Origin: an uncultured Chloroflexota bacterium
GTDB taxonomy: Bacteria; Chloroflexota; Anaerolineae; Aggregatilineales; Phototrophicaceae
Reading direction: 5' to 3'
NCBI GenBank assembly: GCA_937942935.1
Contig: CALDGT010000553.1
Span: 1-7,811, forward strand
DNA length: 7,811 nt
The position numbers and the translations under genes are program-made. Below, one piece after another: positions 1-7,309 of this stretch. The notes under the pieces are model-generated. The model saw only the letters and a list, made by a program, of their open reading frames with translations, had not been told where the DNA came from and made no database searches. Position 1 is the stretch's first letter; each line of letters opens with the position of its first letter.

Positions 1-1
1 T

Positions 2-1348
2 GGCATCTTATGGTCTCTCGCAATCGCCTTACTGGTTTATACCCATTATCAGGGGGTATTCATCCCCGCACTCATTGGTTTACACGCGCTCTTATTTTTG
101 CGCGGAAAAACCCGTTTATGGGCAATTGGTTGGCTCGTTTTTGCGGGAATTTTGCTCACACCGTGGCTAATAGGGGTCACATTGCCCCAAGCGAAAAATG
201 CGCTCGAAAAGGGATTGCCATTCGCCATCCCAACCAATTGGGACACCGTTCTCGACTTGCGTCATCGCTTTTTGGGCGATATGTGGGTATTGTTGCTCGG
301 TTTGGCATTGCTCGGTGGATGGGGATTTCTTTCGCGCAAAAAATGGGGATTAGGAGGATTGGTGGTGATGTGGGTAATTGTGCCTGTGGCGGTGTTATTT
401 GTCGGCAATTTGGTTGCACCCTTGCTCACAGACCGCAAATTATTGCTCATCACCCCCGCCTTATGCCTGTTAATGGCAGTTGGGGTCAATCAATTAGACC
501 GCGTAGGGCGCGGACTGGTCATCATAGCCATTGTGATATACAGCCTCGCTACGGTAGATTTTTATCATGACCGTGAACCATGGCGCGAGATTGCCGATAT
601 ATCCCTCACCTATGCTCACGAAGGCGATTTATTCTTGGCAGAGGCAGAAGTAGGGCAATATCCCCTCAAATATTATTTTACACGCCAAATGCCCCCCAAT
701 TCTGGGTTTTATACCTTCACATTTTTGGGCGACCCGACCATTTCCGATACACAAGATTGGTTCACCTATTATGACCTATTTTTGCCCGATGTATTGAATC
801 GCGCATCGCAAAATCAGGCTGATGGCATTTCAACCGCATGGGTGGTGTTTTGGAGCAATGACCGCGCCGTGTTGGATAGGCTAGAAAGCAATGGCTATAC
901 GCGCACATGGTCAACCATCACCGACCATTATGGAAACCTGATTGCGACTTATCGTTATGACCACATTTTATCTGCGCCGATAGATTCATTTACCAATGGG
1001 ATGATTTTACGCGGGGCGCTGATAGATAAAGAGGCATTGCGACTCGATTTATGGTGGTCAACCAATGCCCCACTATCATTCGATTACACCACCGCAGGCG
1101 GATTATTGAATGAAGCGGGTGTTTTGGTGGCACAATGGGATAGTTTTCCGCCTATCATGACCAGCCAATGGGATGAAAATGCGCTTATTTTTGACCCAAA
1201 ATCTCTCAAAATAGTAGATGGGCAAACCCTCACAACGGGGGAATATACCGCCATTGTGAAGGTGTATGTGTGGGATGGGCAAATCACCGACATTCGCACA
1301 CAAGCGGATGCGCCTTATGTCGAAATCGGCAAAATACAACTGCCCTAA
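2..1348 (+). CDS. GT39-like (PMT/ArnT-type) membrane glycosyltransferase, 3' part, start outside window
   Basis: The frame is open from the first base to TAA at 1346-1348, giving 448 residues with no N-terminus. An internal TTG at 98 could be taken as a start, but family-like sequence lies upstream of it (YTHYQG, residues 13-18, resembling the THY-G motif in a late loop of GT39 proteins), so the gene is 5'-truncated by the window. About six or seven hydrophobic segments fill residues 4-185, followed by PWREIADIS (193-201), which resembles the WR-x-(V/I)-A segment where many bacterial GT39 proteins leave the membrane. Residues about 205-448 are soluble. The last 130 (from about 320) look like a beta-sandwich with LDLWW, a TSQW-like turn and a TGEY strand. 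The family transfers sugars from polyprenyl-phosphate donors on the outer face of the membrane. The catalytic acidic loop would be outside the window, so acceptor and sugar are unknown. It converges on the M60 gene. Confidence 0.8.
   Translation, partial: GILWSLAIALLVYTHYQGVFIPALIGLHALLFLRGKTRLWAIGWLVFAGILLTPWLIGVTLPQAKNALEKGLPFAIPTNWDTVLDLRHRFLGDMWVLLLGLALLGGWGFLSRKKWGLGGLVVMWVIVPVAVLFVGNLVAPLLTDRKLLLITPALCLLMAVGVNQLDRVGRGLVIIAIVIYSLATVDFYHDREPWREIADISLTYAHEGDLFLAEAEVGQYPLKYYFTRQMPPNSGFYTFTFLGDPTISDTQDWFTYYDLFLPDVLNRASQNQADGISTAWVVFWSNDRAVLDRLESNGYTRTWSTITDHYGNLIATYRYDHILSAPIDSFTNGMILRGALIDKEALRLDLWWSTNAPLSFDYTTAGGLLNEAGVLVAQWDSFPPIMTSQWDENALIFDPKSLKIVDGQTLTTGEYTAIVKVYVWDGQITDIRTQADAPYVEIGKIQLP
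1345..1348. other. Overlapping stop codons of two convergent genes
   Basis: Plus-strand TAA (1346-1348) of the first glycosyltransferase and minus-strand TAG (1347-1345) of the M60 gene overlap, leaving no intergenic space. No hairpin with a T-run is visible on either side, so transcription from each side must end inside the opposing coding region or by a factor-dependent route. Confidence 0.9.
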
Positions 1349-3261
1349 TTATCTGCCCCGTTGATGTACCATATTTGTTGGGTTAAAGCTGGATAGATAG
1401 CACAACTCGTTTTGGCATCATCCGATACATCAATCGTCCAAACCTCAAAATGGGGCGTTAAATCGATTTGGGTGATGTCGCATAACATCATCATGAAATA
1501 ATCACGCCGTTTGAGGTCTGTATCGAGCGCATCCCAATCGGATTGAGGCATCTCACGGTATCGGCGCATAACCGTTGTCCATATATCCCAATTGAGTTCA
1601 GGAAATCCGCGCCGAATTTGGTCTAAAAAAACCAATTGTGCAAAGGGGTCGTCATTCAAATATCCCCATTTATCTGCAATTTGTGCATCATCTAAAATGG
1701 CAATCGCACGCGCATAAGCACCATCTGTAACTAACGATGAGGTGTTATGTAAAATCTCTTGAGCATAGAGTGAGAATAAATTCACCGTCACTTCTGTGCC
1801 ATACACATACGACCACGCATCCATCTGATAATTGTGACCCAATTCATGATATTGCCCCCAAGTTCCGCTATCAGAAAAAACGGTGTCGCTTGGTGTGCCT
1901 AAGTACCACTCGTTGTAGGTCATAATCGGGAAACCCGCATATCCCCATCCATACGAAATTTGTTTATCTGCCACATACCAATATTGACCTTGCGCGGGTT
2001 CATGAATGGGGCTATCACTTGTTAATCCCGCCAATTGATTATGTAATTTGCCAAAGGTCGTATAATATTGTGCGACAGCACCAACCTCCTCATAACTCAA
2101 AGTGCGAATTTCATCACTGGGCATAAATACCACTGCCAAATCACTCTCCAAAACGGCATATGGTACAGGCAATTCGCGGCGGATGAGCCATTCATCAGGC
2201 GTGGTCTTACCGACTTTGAAATACGGCATTGGCACAGCATTTTCAATCGTGATGTGAATGGTCGCCTCTTGCGATTGTGCCGATTTAATGACCACTGCCC
2301 CGCCATACGGAGAACGAATTTGATTCTCTCCCTGTTGCAACGCTAATTCAATCACCACGCTCGGATACCGCAGAAATCCTTCTGCCATAACATTATCAAC
2401 AAATGGACTTAGAATATCGCTATGCACCCCAATTTGTGCGCTCACACCCTGAATATCCTCATCAGATTCGACAAAAATGCGGATGATGTCATGCGGACGG
2501 GCATACAACCCCGTGTTCAACCAATTTTCGGGTGCGGTGCTAATACGCAAATAGGCGTGGTCTTTGAAACGCAAATCAAAATCGTAGGATTGGGTGATTG
2601 TGGAGATGTCTTGTGATACCGCACCCGGAAAATCTAAGCCATAATCAGCTAATTCTACGGGGGGAATATATGGCAACTGCACACTTGCTACACGGTTACA
2701 GGCGATTGCTTGTTGATAGGTTGTTGTGTCGGTAACAGGGAATGGATAAGTAATATCACATCCACCCGATTTGACCAAATCTACATCTGTTTGAAACCAG
2801 CGCCATTGTTGATGGGGATTTGTCTCGTCTGCATAGTAGAGTGTGGCATATTCATCCCCTGTATCCAGCGCCAATTTTAGCTCATCATACGAGGCGATGA
2901 TGGTATATAAAACCGTGTTATCTGGCTGGTATTCTGCGACAAATGGATAAACTTGTTTATCTCCACAAGGCAAAATCACTAATTCATTAAACCAAATATC
3001 TTCACCTGCTAACCCTAAACAATAATTCGGGTCGGCTTGAATGTGCCATTTGCCCACATCATCAATTTGCCACAACTGCTCTGCTAATCCACGACAGGGG
3101 GTCATCCGAATAGGCGCATTGAACAAGGGTTTTCCATCTACTGTAAGACACCTATTCAGGTTAAGTGTCGTACCAGCCATATCCCATGTTGCATCATCTG
3201 CCTGAATTTGAAATAACGTCAATAAGATTATCAAAATAGCGAGCATTATCTTTTGTCGCAT
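1345..3261 (-). CDS. Secreted M60 (enhancin-like) zinc metallopeptidase with N-terminal ricin-type lectin region
   Basis: This protein has 638 residues from ATG 3261 (640 from GTG 3267). ATG is preferred because AAGGGTG at 3271-3265 sits at good spacing before it. Residues 1-22 form a signal peptide with a long hydrophobic core. Residues about 28-160 are ricin B-like: two QxW motifs (62-64 QLW, 151-153 QQW) and Cys pairs typical of beta-trefoil lectins. From about 230 the sequence follows the M60 family: a TGLYARPHD-type turn (250-258), an IGVHSD strand (277-282), SPYGG (317-321), then VADKQISYGWGYAGFPIM (430-447). The zinc site is HELGH at 472-476 (codons 1848-1834), with E490 as likely third ligand, giving HExxH-x13-E; all catalytic residues are present. 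M60 members studied elsewhere cleave mucin-type or other glycoproteins outside the cell. It is last in the minus-strand run. The exact target here is unknown, and the lectin call is weaker than the peptidase call. Confidence 0.9.
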   Translation of the reverse strand: MRQKIMLAILIILLTLFQIQADDATWDMAGTTLNLNRCLTVDGKPLFNAPIRMTPCRGLAEQLWQIDDVGKWHIQADPNYCLGLAGEDIWFNELVILPCGDKQVYPFVAEYQPDNTVLYTIIASYDELKLALDTGDEYATLYYADETNPHQQWRWFQTDVDLVKSGGCDITYPFPVTDTTTYQQAIACNRVASVQLPYIPPVELADYGLDFPGAVSQDISTITQSYDFDLRFKDHAYLRISTAPENWLNTGLYARPHDIIRIFVESDEDIQGVSAQIGVHSDILSPFVDNVMAEGFLRYPSVVIELALQQGENQIRSPYGGAVVIKSAQSQEATIHITIENAVPMPYFKVGKTTPDEWLIRRELPVPYAVLESDLAVVFMPSDEIRTLSYEEVGAVAQYYTTFGKLHNQLAGLTSDSPIHEPAQGQYWYVADKQISYGWGYAGFPIMTYNEWYLGTPSDTVFSDSGTWGQYHELGHNYQMDAWSYVYGTEVTVNLFSLYAQEILHNTSSLVTDGAYARAIAILDDAQIADKWGYLNDDPFAQLVFLDQIRRGFPELNWDIWTTVMRRYREMPQSDWDALDTDLKRRDYFMMMLCDITQIDLTPHFEVWTIDVSDDAKTSCAIYPALTQQIWYINGADN

Positions 3262-3264
3262 AAA

Positions 3265-3271
3265 CACCCTT
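3265..3271 (-). promoter_or_regulatory. Ribosome binding site of the M60 gene (decides the start)
   Basis: Minus-strand AAGGGTG (3271-3265), with AAGGG lying 5 nt before ATG 3261-3259, supports that ATG as the start. The alternative GTG at 3267-3265 lies inside this motif and would have to use the weaker GAGA at 3276-3273. Both starts give a workable signal peptide and differ by only two residues. The upstream gene ends just before in tandem in-frame stops TAA TGA (3280-3275). Confidence 0.55.
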
Positions 3272-3277
3272 ATCTCA

Positions 3278-5806
3278 TTATGGCTGTTCTACCCGAAATG
3301 GAATATCTAGCACAAAACTATCGCCTGCGGGTTCACCATTTATACTCAGGGGCAAGCGTTCCCCTGTGGTGAGGTCATAAAATCCCACACGCACACGATA
3401 ATCATCGCCATTGGGCAATTTAGGAATGTAAAAAGCACGTCTATCTATGACATATTCGCCCGTTTGCCAAAATTGCGTGGAATAATAATTCAATTCCCAC
3501 CCATACGGCTTATTCACCACACCATCTGCCGTAGCAAGTACCGTATTGGGGTCGCTTTCGCGGTACAAATGATAAAAAATGACATAATCTGTGGATGTTT
3601 CGCCCAGAACTTGCCAGACGAGCATAAATTCCACAGGATTTGTGCCAATCCCCGCAAATACAGGCTCATTCACCACACCATAACGCACCAGACGGACAAA
3701 ATTATCACCGAATTGAATATCCTTATCAGGTGTCATTTCGCTGTATAAGTTTGAACTTGGCGGATTTTCAAATCGGTTATTCATTGTCAACGCATAAACA
3801 TCAATATGCTCGCGCCAATCTTCAAACCGAATGGGCGGGGCTGTAAAATTTTCTCGGCGTAGGCTGGCATAAAATGGGTTATGAAATCCGCCTGTATTGG
3901 CATATAAGGCTTGGGATTCGATTCCGTCTATAAAATAATCTGCCCCTTGCGCCTCATCAAATGTGCGCGGGATTTTGGTGATGTTAATATCCCATGTCGG
4001 GAAGAAGAATGGCAGGCGTTGGAGTCCGGGTGCCAAGATACTCGGTGGCTCATCGGTTGGCGGGAGTGATTCGAGATATGTCACTAGTTCCAGAAAAGAC
4101 GCATCGCGCAAATCATCTTTGGCGGGCATTGTCCACCAAAAATCCCAGCCGTAACCCTCATCGTATAGTGGAATGAGAATCCCCTGCACAGAAATAGCAA
4201 ATATGGCAAATACATAGCCCAACCGCATTGGAAAATGCCAAGATTTGACCCGTTCTGGGGTTAGCCATGCGCCTAAAATAATTGCACTCGGAAAGATGAG
4301 CAATGGCACAATGGGGAATGATAACCGATAGTGATAACTATACGAGTAAAAATAAGTGATGAAATACGGCACAGCCAATACCCATGCCCACCCGACAATG
4401 CGAATATGCCCCCAATCCGATTCTCTGGCATACGCAAAGGCGTAATCGGCGAGGGTGACGAAAAATAAAATTATCCCCGTCACAAAAAATACCCAATCCA
4501 TCCCCATCATCCGACTTGGGGTGATGATGGTCGGTGCAACACCGAGCGCGATTAAAATCACACTGAGGGATAAAAAAATCCGATTCGGGCGGTATTTGAG
4601 GGGCGCAAGGAATAAAAACACGATGAGCAACCCAATAAGCAATAAAATCCAGCCAAATTCGCCTGCGCTCCGCACCGCTTCATCTAACCAATACGATTGC
4701 GGAAAAGTGATGAGAGGATGACCATATAATCCATTGCGGATATACCATATCGCGCCTAATGGCAAGCACGCCAGCGCCATCCGCAACGCCACCACAAAAC
4801 GCGGGGCAAATGATGACCATTTGCGGGTGCGGATGGCTTCGAGAATCATCACCAGCACCACCCCCCATATCAATGCGCCACCCGTTGGCTTTGTCCACAT
4901 CAAGATACCAAGCCATATCCCTGCAAGCGTGGCATAACGCCAACGTAACTGCTTATCGGGTTGTGTCCATGCCATGAGGAAAAAGGCGCTTGATGCAGTG
5001 AAGGCGAATGTTTGCGGAATTTCGAGGTCGCCGATGCGCGTCCAAAAACCAAAATGAGGATATAATGCCCAAATTGCGCCCAAAATAATGCCAACACGCC
5101 GATTTACCAACCGATTGCCCAATACATATGCCGCCAAAATGCTCCCAATTTGCAAAAATGGCAACACTGCCCGCGCCACATGGTCATTGATACCCCCTGT
5201 GAGAATTTGTGCGAAGGTATATTGCAATTGCAAAAATTGAGGATAATAACCAATATCGGTGGGGATAAATCCAAGTTGGGTATAAATCCGCGCCTGATAG
5301 CCATACACCCATAATTCATCATACCAACCAAAAGCCGTCCAAGCGGTCATCACCCACCGTAAAGCAGTGGCGATGAATACGAGCGCAATGAGGAATTTTT
5401 CATCCGATGCGAGGGGTGTGTGCGGAATCGAGTCTTGGCGCGGGGCGTTTTGCATTTTCCAAAAGAATAATCCCCATAAAATGCCCGCCATGACAAGCAT
5501 CCCCCAAGAAAGGGTTGCCTGATTGAGTAAGGATTGACCACCCACCAATTGATTGATTTGGGATTGCATGGGATTGAGTGGGTCGCCCGATGCGATATTG
5601 GTATTTTGACCAATCACCCCCAAAATAAGCATATAGGCGGTCATCAAAGCCGCGCTAAAGCCGATGGCGCACATGATAACCAATGGTCTATCACGCCAAT
5701 CGTTGCGCGGGAGCGCGAGCAATGCCAATGGAATGCCAATTCCGCCATATAAAACGATGAGGGCAGGTAATATGCTGAGTGTAGATGTTAACCAATGTGG
5801 AATCAT
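3278..5806 (-). CDS. GT39-like (PMT/ArnT-type) integral-membrane glycosyltransferase with C-terminal beta-sandwich
   Basis: This is a complete 842-residue protein. Residues 1-550 hold roughly 13-15 hydrophobic segments. The GT-C/GT39 hallmarks appear in order: WYDELW (161-166), the Asp-Glu pair in the first large outer loop that normally serves catalysis; GDLEIPQ (259-265), a second acidic loop motif; WTKPTG (304-309); WYIRNGLYGHP (354-364); and YHYRLSFPIVPLL (491-503), like the RY-LP motif near the donor site. Residues about 560-842 are outside the membrane, and 700-838 form a predicted beta-sandwich with LVWQV, TGEYVID and GFYDLTTGERLPLS. Family members move a sugar from a polyprenyl-phosphate carrier to protein, lipid or glycan; the acceptor cannot be told here. 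A Leu/Met-rich N-terminal pair of helices before the DE loop makes it longer than simple ArnT. Its ATG overlaps the stop of the PPC gene (ATGA), which suggests translational coupling. Only a weak AGAGA (about 5818-5814) precedes the start. Confidence 0.87.
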   Translation of the reverse strand: MIPHWLTSTLSILPALIVLYGGIGIPLALLALPRNDWRDRPLVIMCAIGFSAALMTAYMLILGVIGQNTNIASGDPLNPMQSQINQLVGGQSLLNQATLSWGMLVMAGILWGLFFWKMQNAPRQDSIPHTPLASDEKFLIALVFIATALRWVMTAWTAFGWYDELWVYGYQARIYTQLGFIPTDIGYYPQFLQLQYTFAQILTGGINDHVARAVLPFLQIGSILAAYVLGNRLVNRRVGIILGAIWALYPHFGFWTRIGDLEIPQTFAFTASSAFFLMAWTQPDKQLRWRYATLAGIWLGILMWTKPTGGALIWGVVLVMILEAIRTRKWSSFAPRFVVALRMALACLPLGAIWYIRNGLYGHPLITFPQSYWLDEAVRSAGEFGWILLLIGLLIVFLFLAPLKYRPNRIFLSLSVILIALGVAPTIITPSRMMGMDWVFFVTGIILFFVTLADYAFAYARESDWGHIRIVGWAWVLAVPYFITYFYSYSYHYRLSFPIVPLLIFPSAIILGAWLTPERVKSWHFPMRLGYVFAIFAISVQGILIPLYDEGYGWDFWWTMPAKDDLRDASFLELVTYLESLPPTDEPPSILAPGLQRLPFFFPTWDINITKIPRTFDEAQGADYFIDGIESQALYANTGGFHNPFYASLRRENFTAPPIRFEDWREHIDVYALTMNNRFENPPSSNLYSEMTPDKDIQFGDNFVRLVRYGVVNEPVFAGIGTNPVEFMLVWQVLGETSTDYVIFYHLYRESDPNTVLATADGVVNKPYGWELNYYSTQFWQTGEYVIDRRAFYIPKLPNGDDYRVRVGFYDLTTGERLPLSINGEPAGDSFVLDIPFRVEQP
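5803..5806 (-). other. ATGA start/stop overlap coupling the PPC gene to the glycosyltransferase
   Basis: The stop of the PPC-repeat gene (TGA, 5805-5803) overlaps the start of the glycosyltransferase gene (ATG, 5806-5804). Such 4-bp overlaps usually mean one mRNA and re-initiation by the same ribosome. The weak Shine-Dalgarno sequence before this ATG fits that. Confidence 0.85.
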
Positions 5807-7296
5807 GTATCAAATCTCTGTGCCAAAACCAATACAAAACTGCCTGATGTGTTGGGATTATCATCACCAAAATAGCGCGTGGCGCGGATATAATAAATGC
5901 CTGTATACCCCAATGTGAAGCGGTCTACACGGGCGTTATTTGCCCCGCCCCCACTATCATCATCTGCCGCGAGAACACTCTGGCGGTCTTCTGCATACAA
6001 TTCGAGATAAGGGTCTAAATTGCCCTCTACCCTATCCAATGTGAGGCTAATGACATCCCCCACTTCACCATAAAATGTATACCACACCTCGCTGGTAATA
6101 TCATCAATATTTCCTGTGAGCGAGACACCATATAAAATCCGCCGAACATCAGATGCAACAGTTTCAAACGCATTGCCTTGTGATTGTAACTGAAGGCGAT
6201 ATTTGCCTGTGGTGATGCCTGTTATGCCTTCAAAGCGCGTGGCGACCACATAATAGGTGCCTGTGGCGGGAATGCGAAAATCAGTGATGCGGGAATTTTG
6301 GGTCTCGTTGCTCAAATCATCATTGTTAATCAGTTCTTCTAATGTGGCGCTGGTCAGGCTGATGTAACTATCGAGATTGCCATCGAGCCGAGACATCGCA
6401 ATCGTGATAATATCATTTTCACGGGCAGAAAACCGATAATACCGCGCCACTTGGTCATTAGTGATGTCGCCCTCAATGGTTGTGTTATACTCGATTGGGA
6501 TTGCGCCCAATGCTGAATTGCCAATGCCACTATTTTCGGCTTCGGTAATAGACAACGAAAAATTCCCCGTGCTTTGCCCTGCGATAAATCCATAACGGGT
6601 GGCTTGGATATAATATGTGCCATCGGCGGGGACAAAAAACGCTTCTAGTGATGCGACTGCGGTATCTGTGCCGGGGACATCATCATTTTCCATCAGAATT
6701 TGATTATTGCTATCAATCAGGCGCAAATACGGGTCTAAATTGCCAGACCGCCGGCGCATGGTGACATTAATTAAATCCCCCAACCGCGCCCGAAAGCTAT
6801 AAAAAACTTCAGGTTGTTGGTTATCTATCACCTGAAAAACCGTATCCCCATAGCGCAAGGCGCACCCAAACCCAGAGCCGTTGCCGACACGCTCAATGAG
6901 TAATTCAAAATTCCCTGCCGTTGTGCCAAGTTCATACCCAAATCGGCTGATAATGAGGGTATATTGCCCTGTGCTTGGGATGGCGAGGGCGCGAATATGG
7001 TTATCTTCGCCACCGTTAGAATCGTCTTGATAGGTGAGTAAGCTACCATCGGGATTCATCACACTCACAATCGGGTCTAGGTCGCCTTGCGTGGTGGTGA
7101 CTTTGATAGAGACAAAATCGCAACGGAGCGCCTCAAACAAATAGGTTTGAGATGCGGTAAGGTTATCAATTCGCCCTGTGACAATCTGATTAAATAACAC
7201 AACTTCCCCCGCATCATCTTGTGCAATGAGGGGGACGGTGAATAAGTAGAGCAAACCACAAATGAATAAAATCTGCCAATTTTTCATGACGCGCAT
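5803..7296 (-). CDS. Secreted protein of four tandem PPC (pre-peptidase C-terminal) domains
   Basis: This 497-residue protein starts with a signal peptide (about 1-25; Arg/Lys n-region, hydrophobic core, cleavage near the LIAQ-DD boundary). All the rest is four PPC-like repeats, at about 30-137, 140-255, 257-374 and 376-494. Each shows a (Y)xF strand near the start, then G(D/N)LD at 71, 185, 306 and 425 (spacing 114, 121, 119), an acidic DD turn (91-92, 205-206, 326-327, 445-447), and a closing TGxYyixatR(F/Y) strand (109, 226, 345, 465). PPC domains are small jelly-roll-like beta-sandwiches normally attached to secreted peptidases, where they aid secretion, stability or polymer binding. Here there is no enzyme domain. 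Two cysteines, C59 and C145, occur in repeats 1 and 2 only. ATG 7296 is used as start; ATG 7287 (MKNW) is an alternative, and neither has a clear Shine-Dalgarno sequence. The next gene is a glycosyltransferase, overlapping by 4 bp. Confidence 0.88.
   Translation of the reverse strand: MRVMKNWQILFICGLLYLFTVPLIAQDDAGEVVLFNQIVTGRIDNLTASQTYLFEALRCDFVSIKVTTTQGDLDPIVSVMNPDGSLLTYQDDSNGGEDNHIRALAIPSTGQYTLIISRFGYELGTTAGNFELLIERVGNGSGFGCALRYGDTVFQVIDNQQPEVFYSFRARLGDLINVTMRRRSGNLDPYLRLIDSNNQILMENDDVPGTDTAVASLEAFFVPADGTYYIQATRYGFIAGQSTGNFSLSITEAENSGIGNSALGAIPIEYNTTIEGDITNDQVARYYRFSARENDIITIAMSRLDGNLDSYISLTSATLEELINNDDLSNETQNSRITDFRIPATGTYYVVATRFEGITGITTGKYRLQLQSQGNAFETVASDVRRILYGVSLTGNIDDITSEVWYTFYGEVGDVISLTLDRVEGNLDPYLELYAEDRQSVLAADDDSGGGANNARVDRFTLGYTGIYYIRATRYFGDDNPNTSGSFVLVLAQRFDT
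5815..7207 (-). repeat. Four PPC-domain protein repeats (about 115-120 residues each)
   Basis: The repeat unit is read from protein sequence: GDLDP (71-75), GNLDP (185-189), GNLDS (306-310) and GNLDP (425-429), each followed about 16-20 residues later by an acidic turn and then a TG-x-Y strand. At DNA level the copies have largely diverged. The longest identity noticed is 14 bases, gggtctaaattgcc at 6011-6024 and 6731-6744 (repeats 4 and 2), which just encodes the shared GNLDP core. This points to old duplication rather than a recent expansion. Confidence 0.8.
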
Positions 7297-7309
7297 TTTA
7301 GCATAAAAT
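7295..7309. repeat. Short AT-rich inverted repeat in the gap before the PPC gene
   Basis: ATTTTA-GCA-TAAAAT has perfect 6-bp arms around a 3-bp centre. It spans the 12-bp gap between the FxLYD-like gene stop (7311-7309) and the PPC gene ATG (7296). It replaces any obvious ribosome binding site. With no GC in the arms and no T-run it is not a terminator. It could be chance in an AT-rich junction, or on the minus strand a -10-like element. Confidence 0.3.

Noticed and set aside
10..570. Other-frame ORF of 186 residues overlapping the first glycosyltransferase
   Set aside because: Its translation is rich in R, H, G and C with no domain pattern, and the overlapping frame has clear transmembrane and family motifs.
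98..1348. TTG at 98 as the true start of the first gene
   Set aside because: The frame is open to base 2 and the upstream residues carry a hydrophobic segment and a THY-type family motif, so this is an internal codon of a truncated gene.
4455..5097. Multiple open frames on both strands over the middle of the large glycosyltransferase
   Set aside because: They are shadows of a membrane-protein gene with continuous family motifs, and none has a recognisable domain or ribosome binding site.
6011..6744. Exact 14-base direct repeat (6011-6024 and 6731-6744) as a mobile or recombination site
   Set aside because: It is explained by the conserved GNLDP codons in two PPC repeats, and the flanking bases differ.
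5803..7296. Several N-x-S/T sequons in the PPC protein as N-glycosylation sites
   Set aside because: Such tripeptides are expected by chance in an Asn/Thr-rich protein, and the neighbouring transferase looks GT39-like, not like an STT3/PglB oligosaccharyltransferase.
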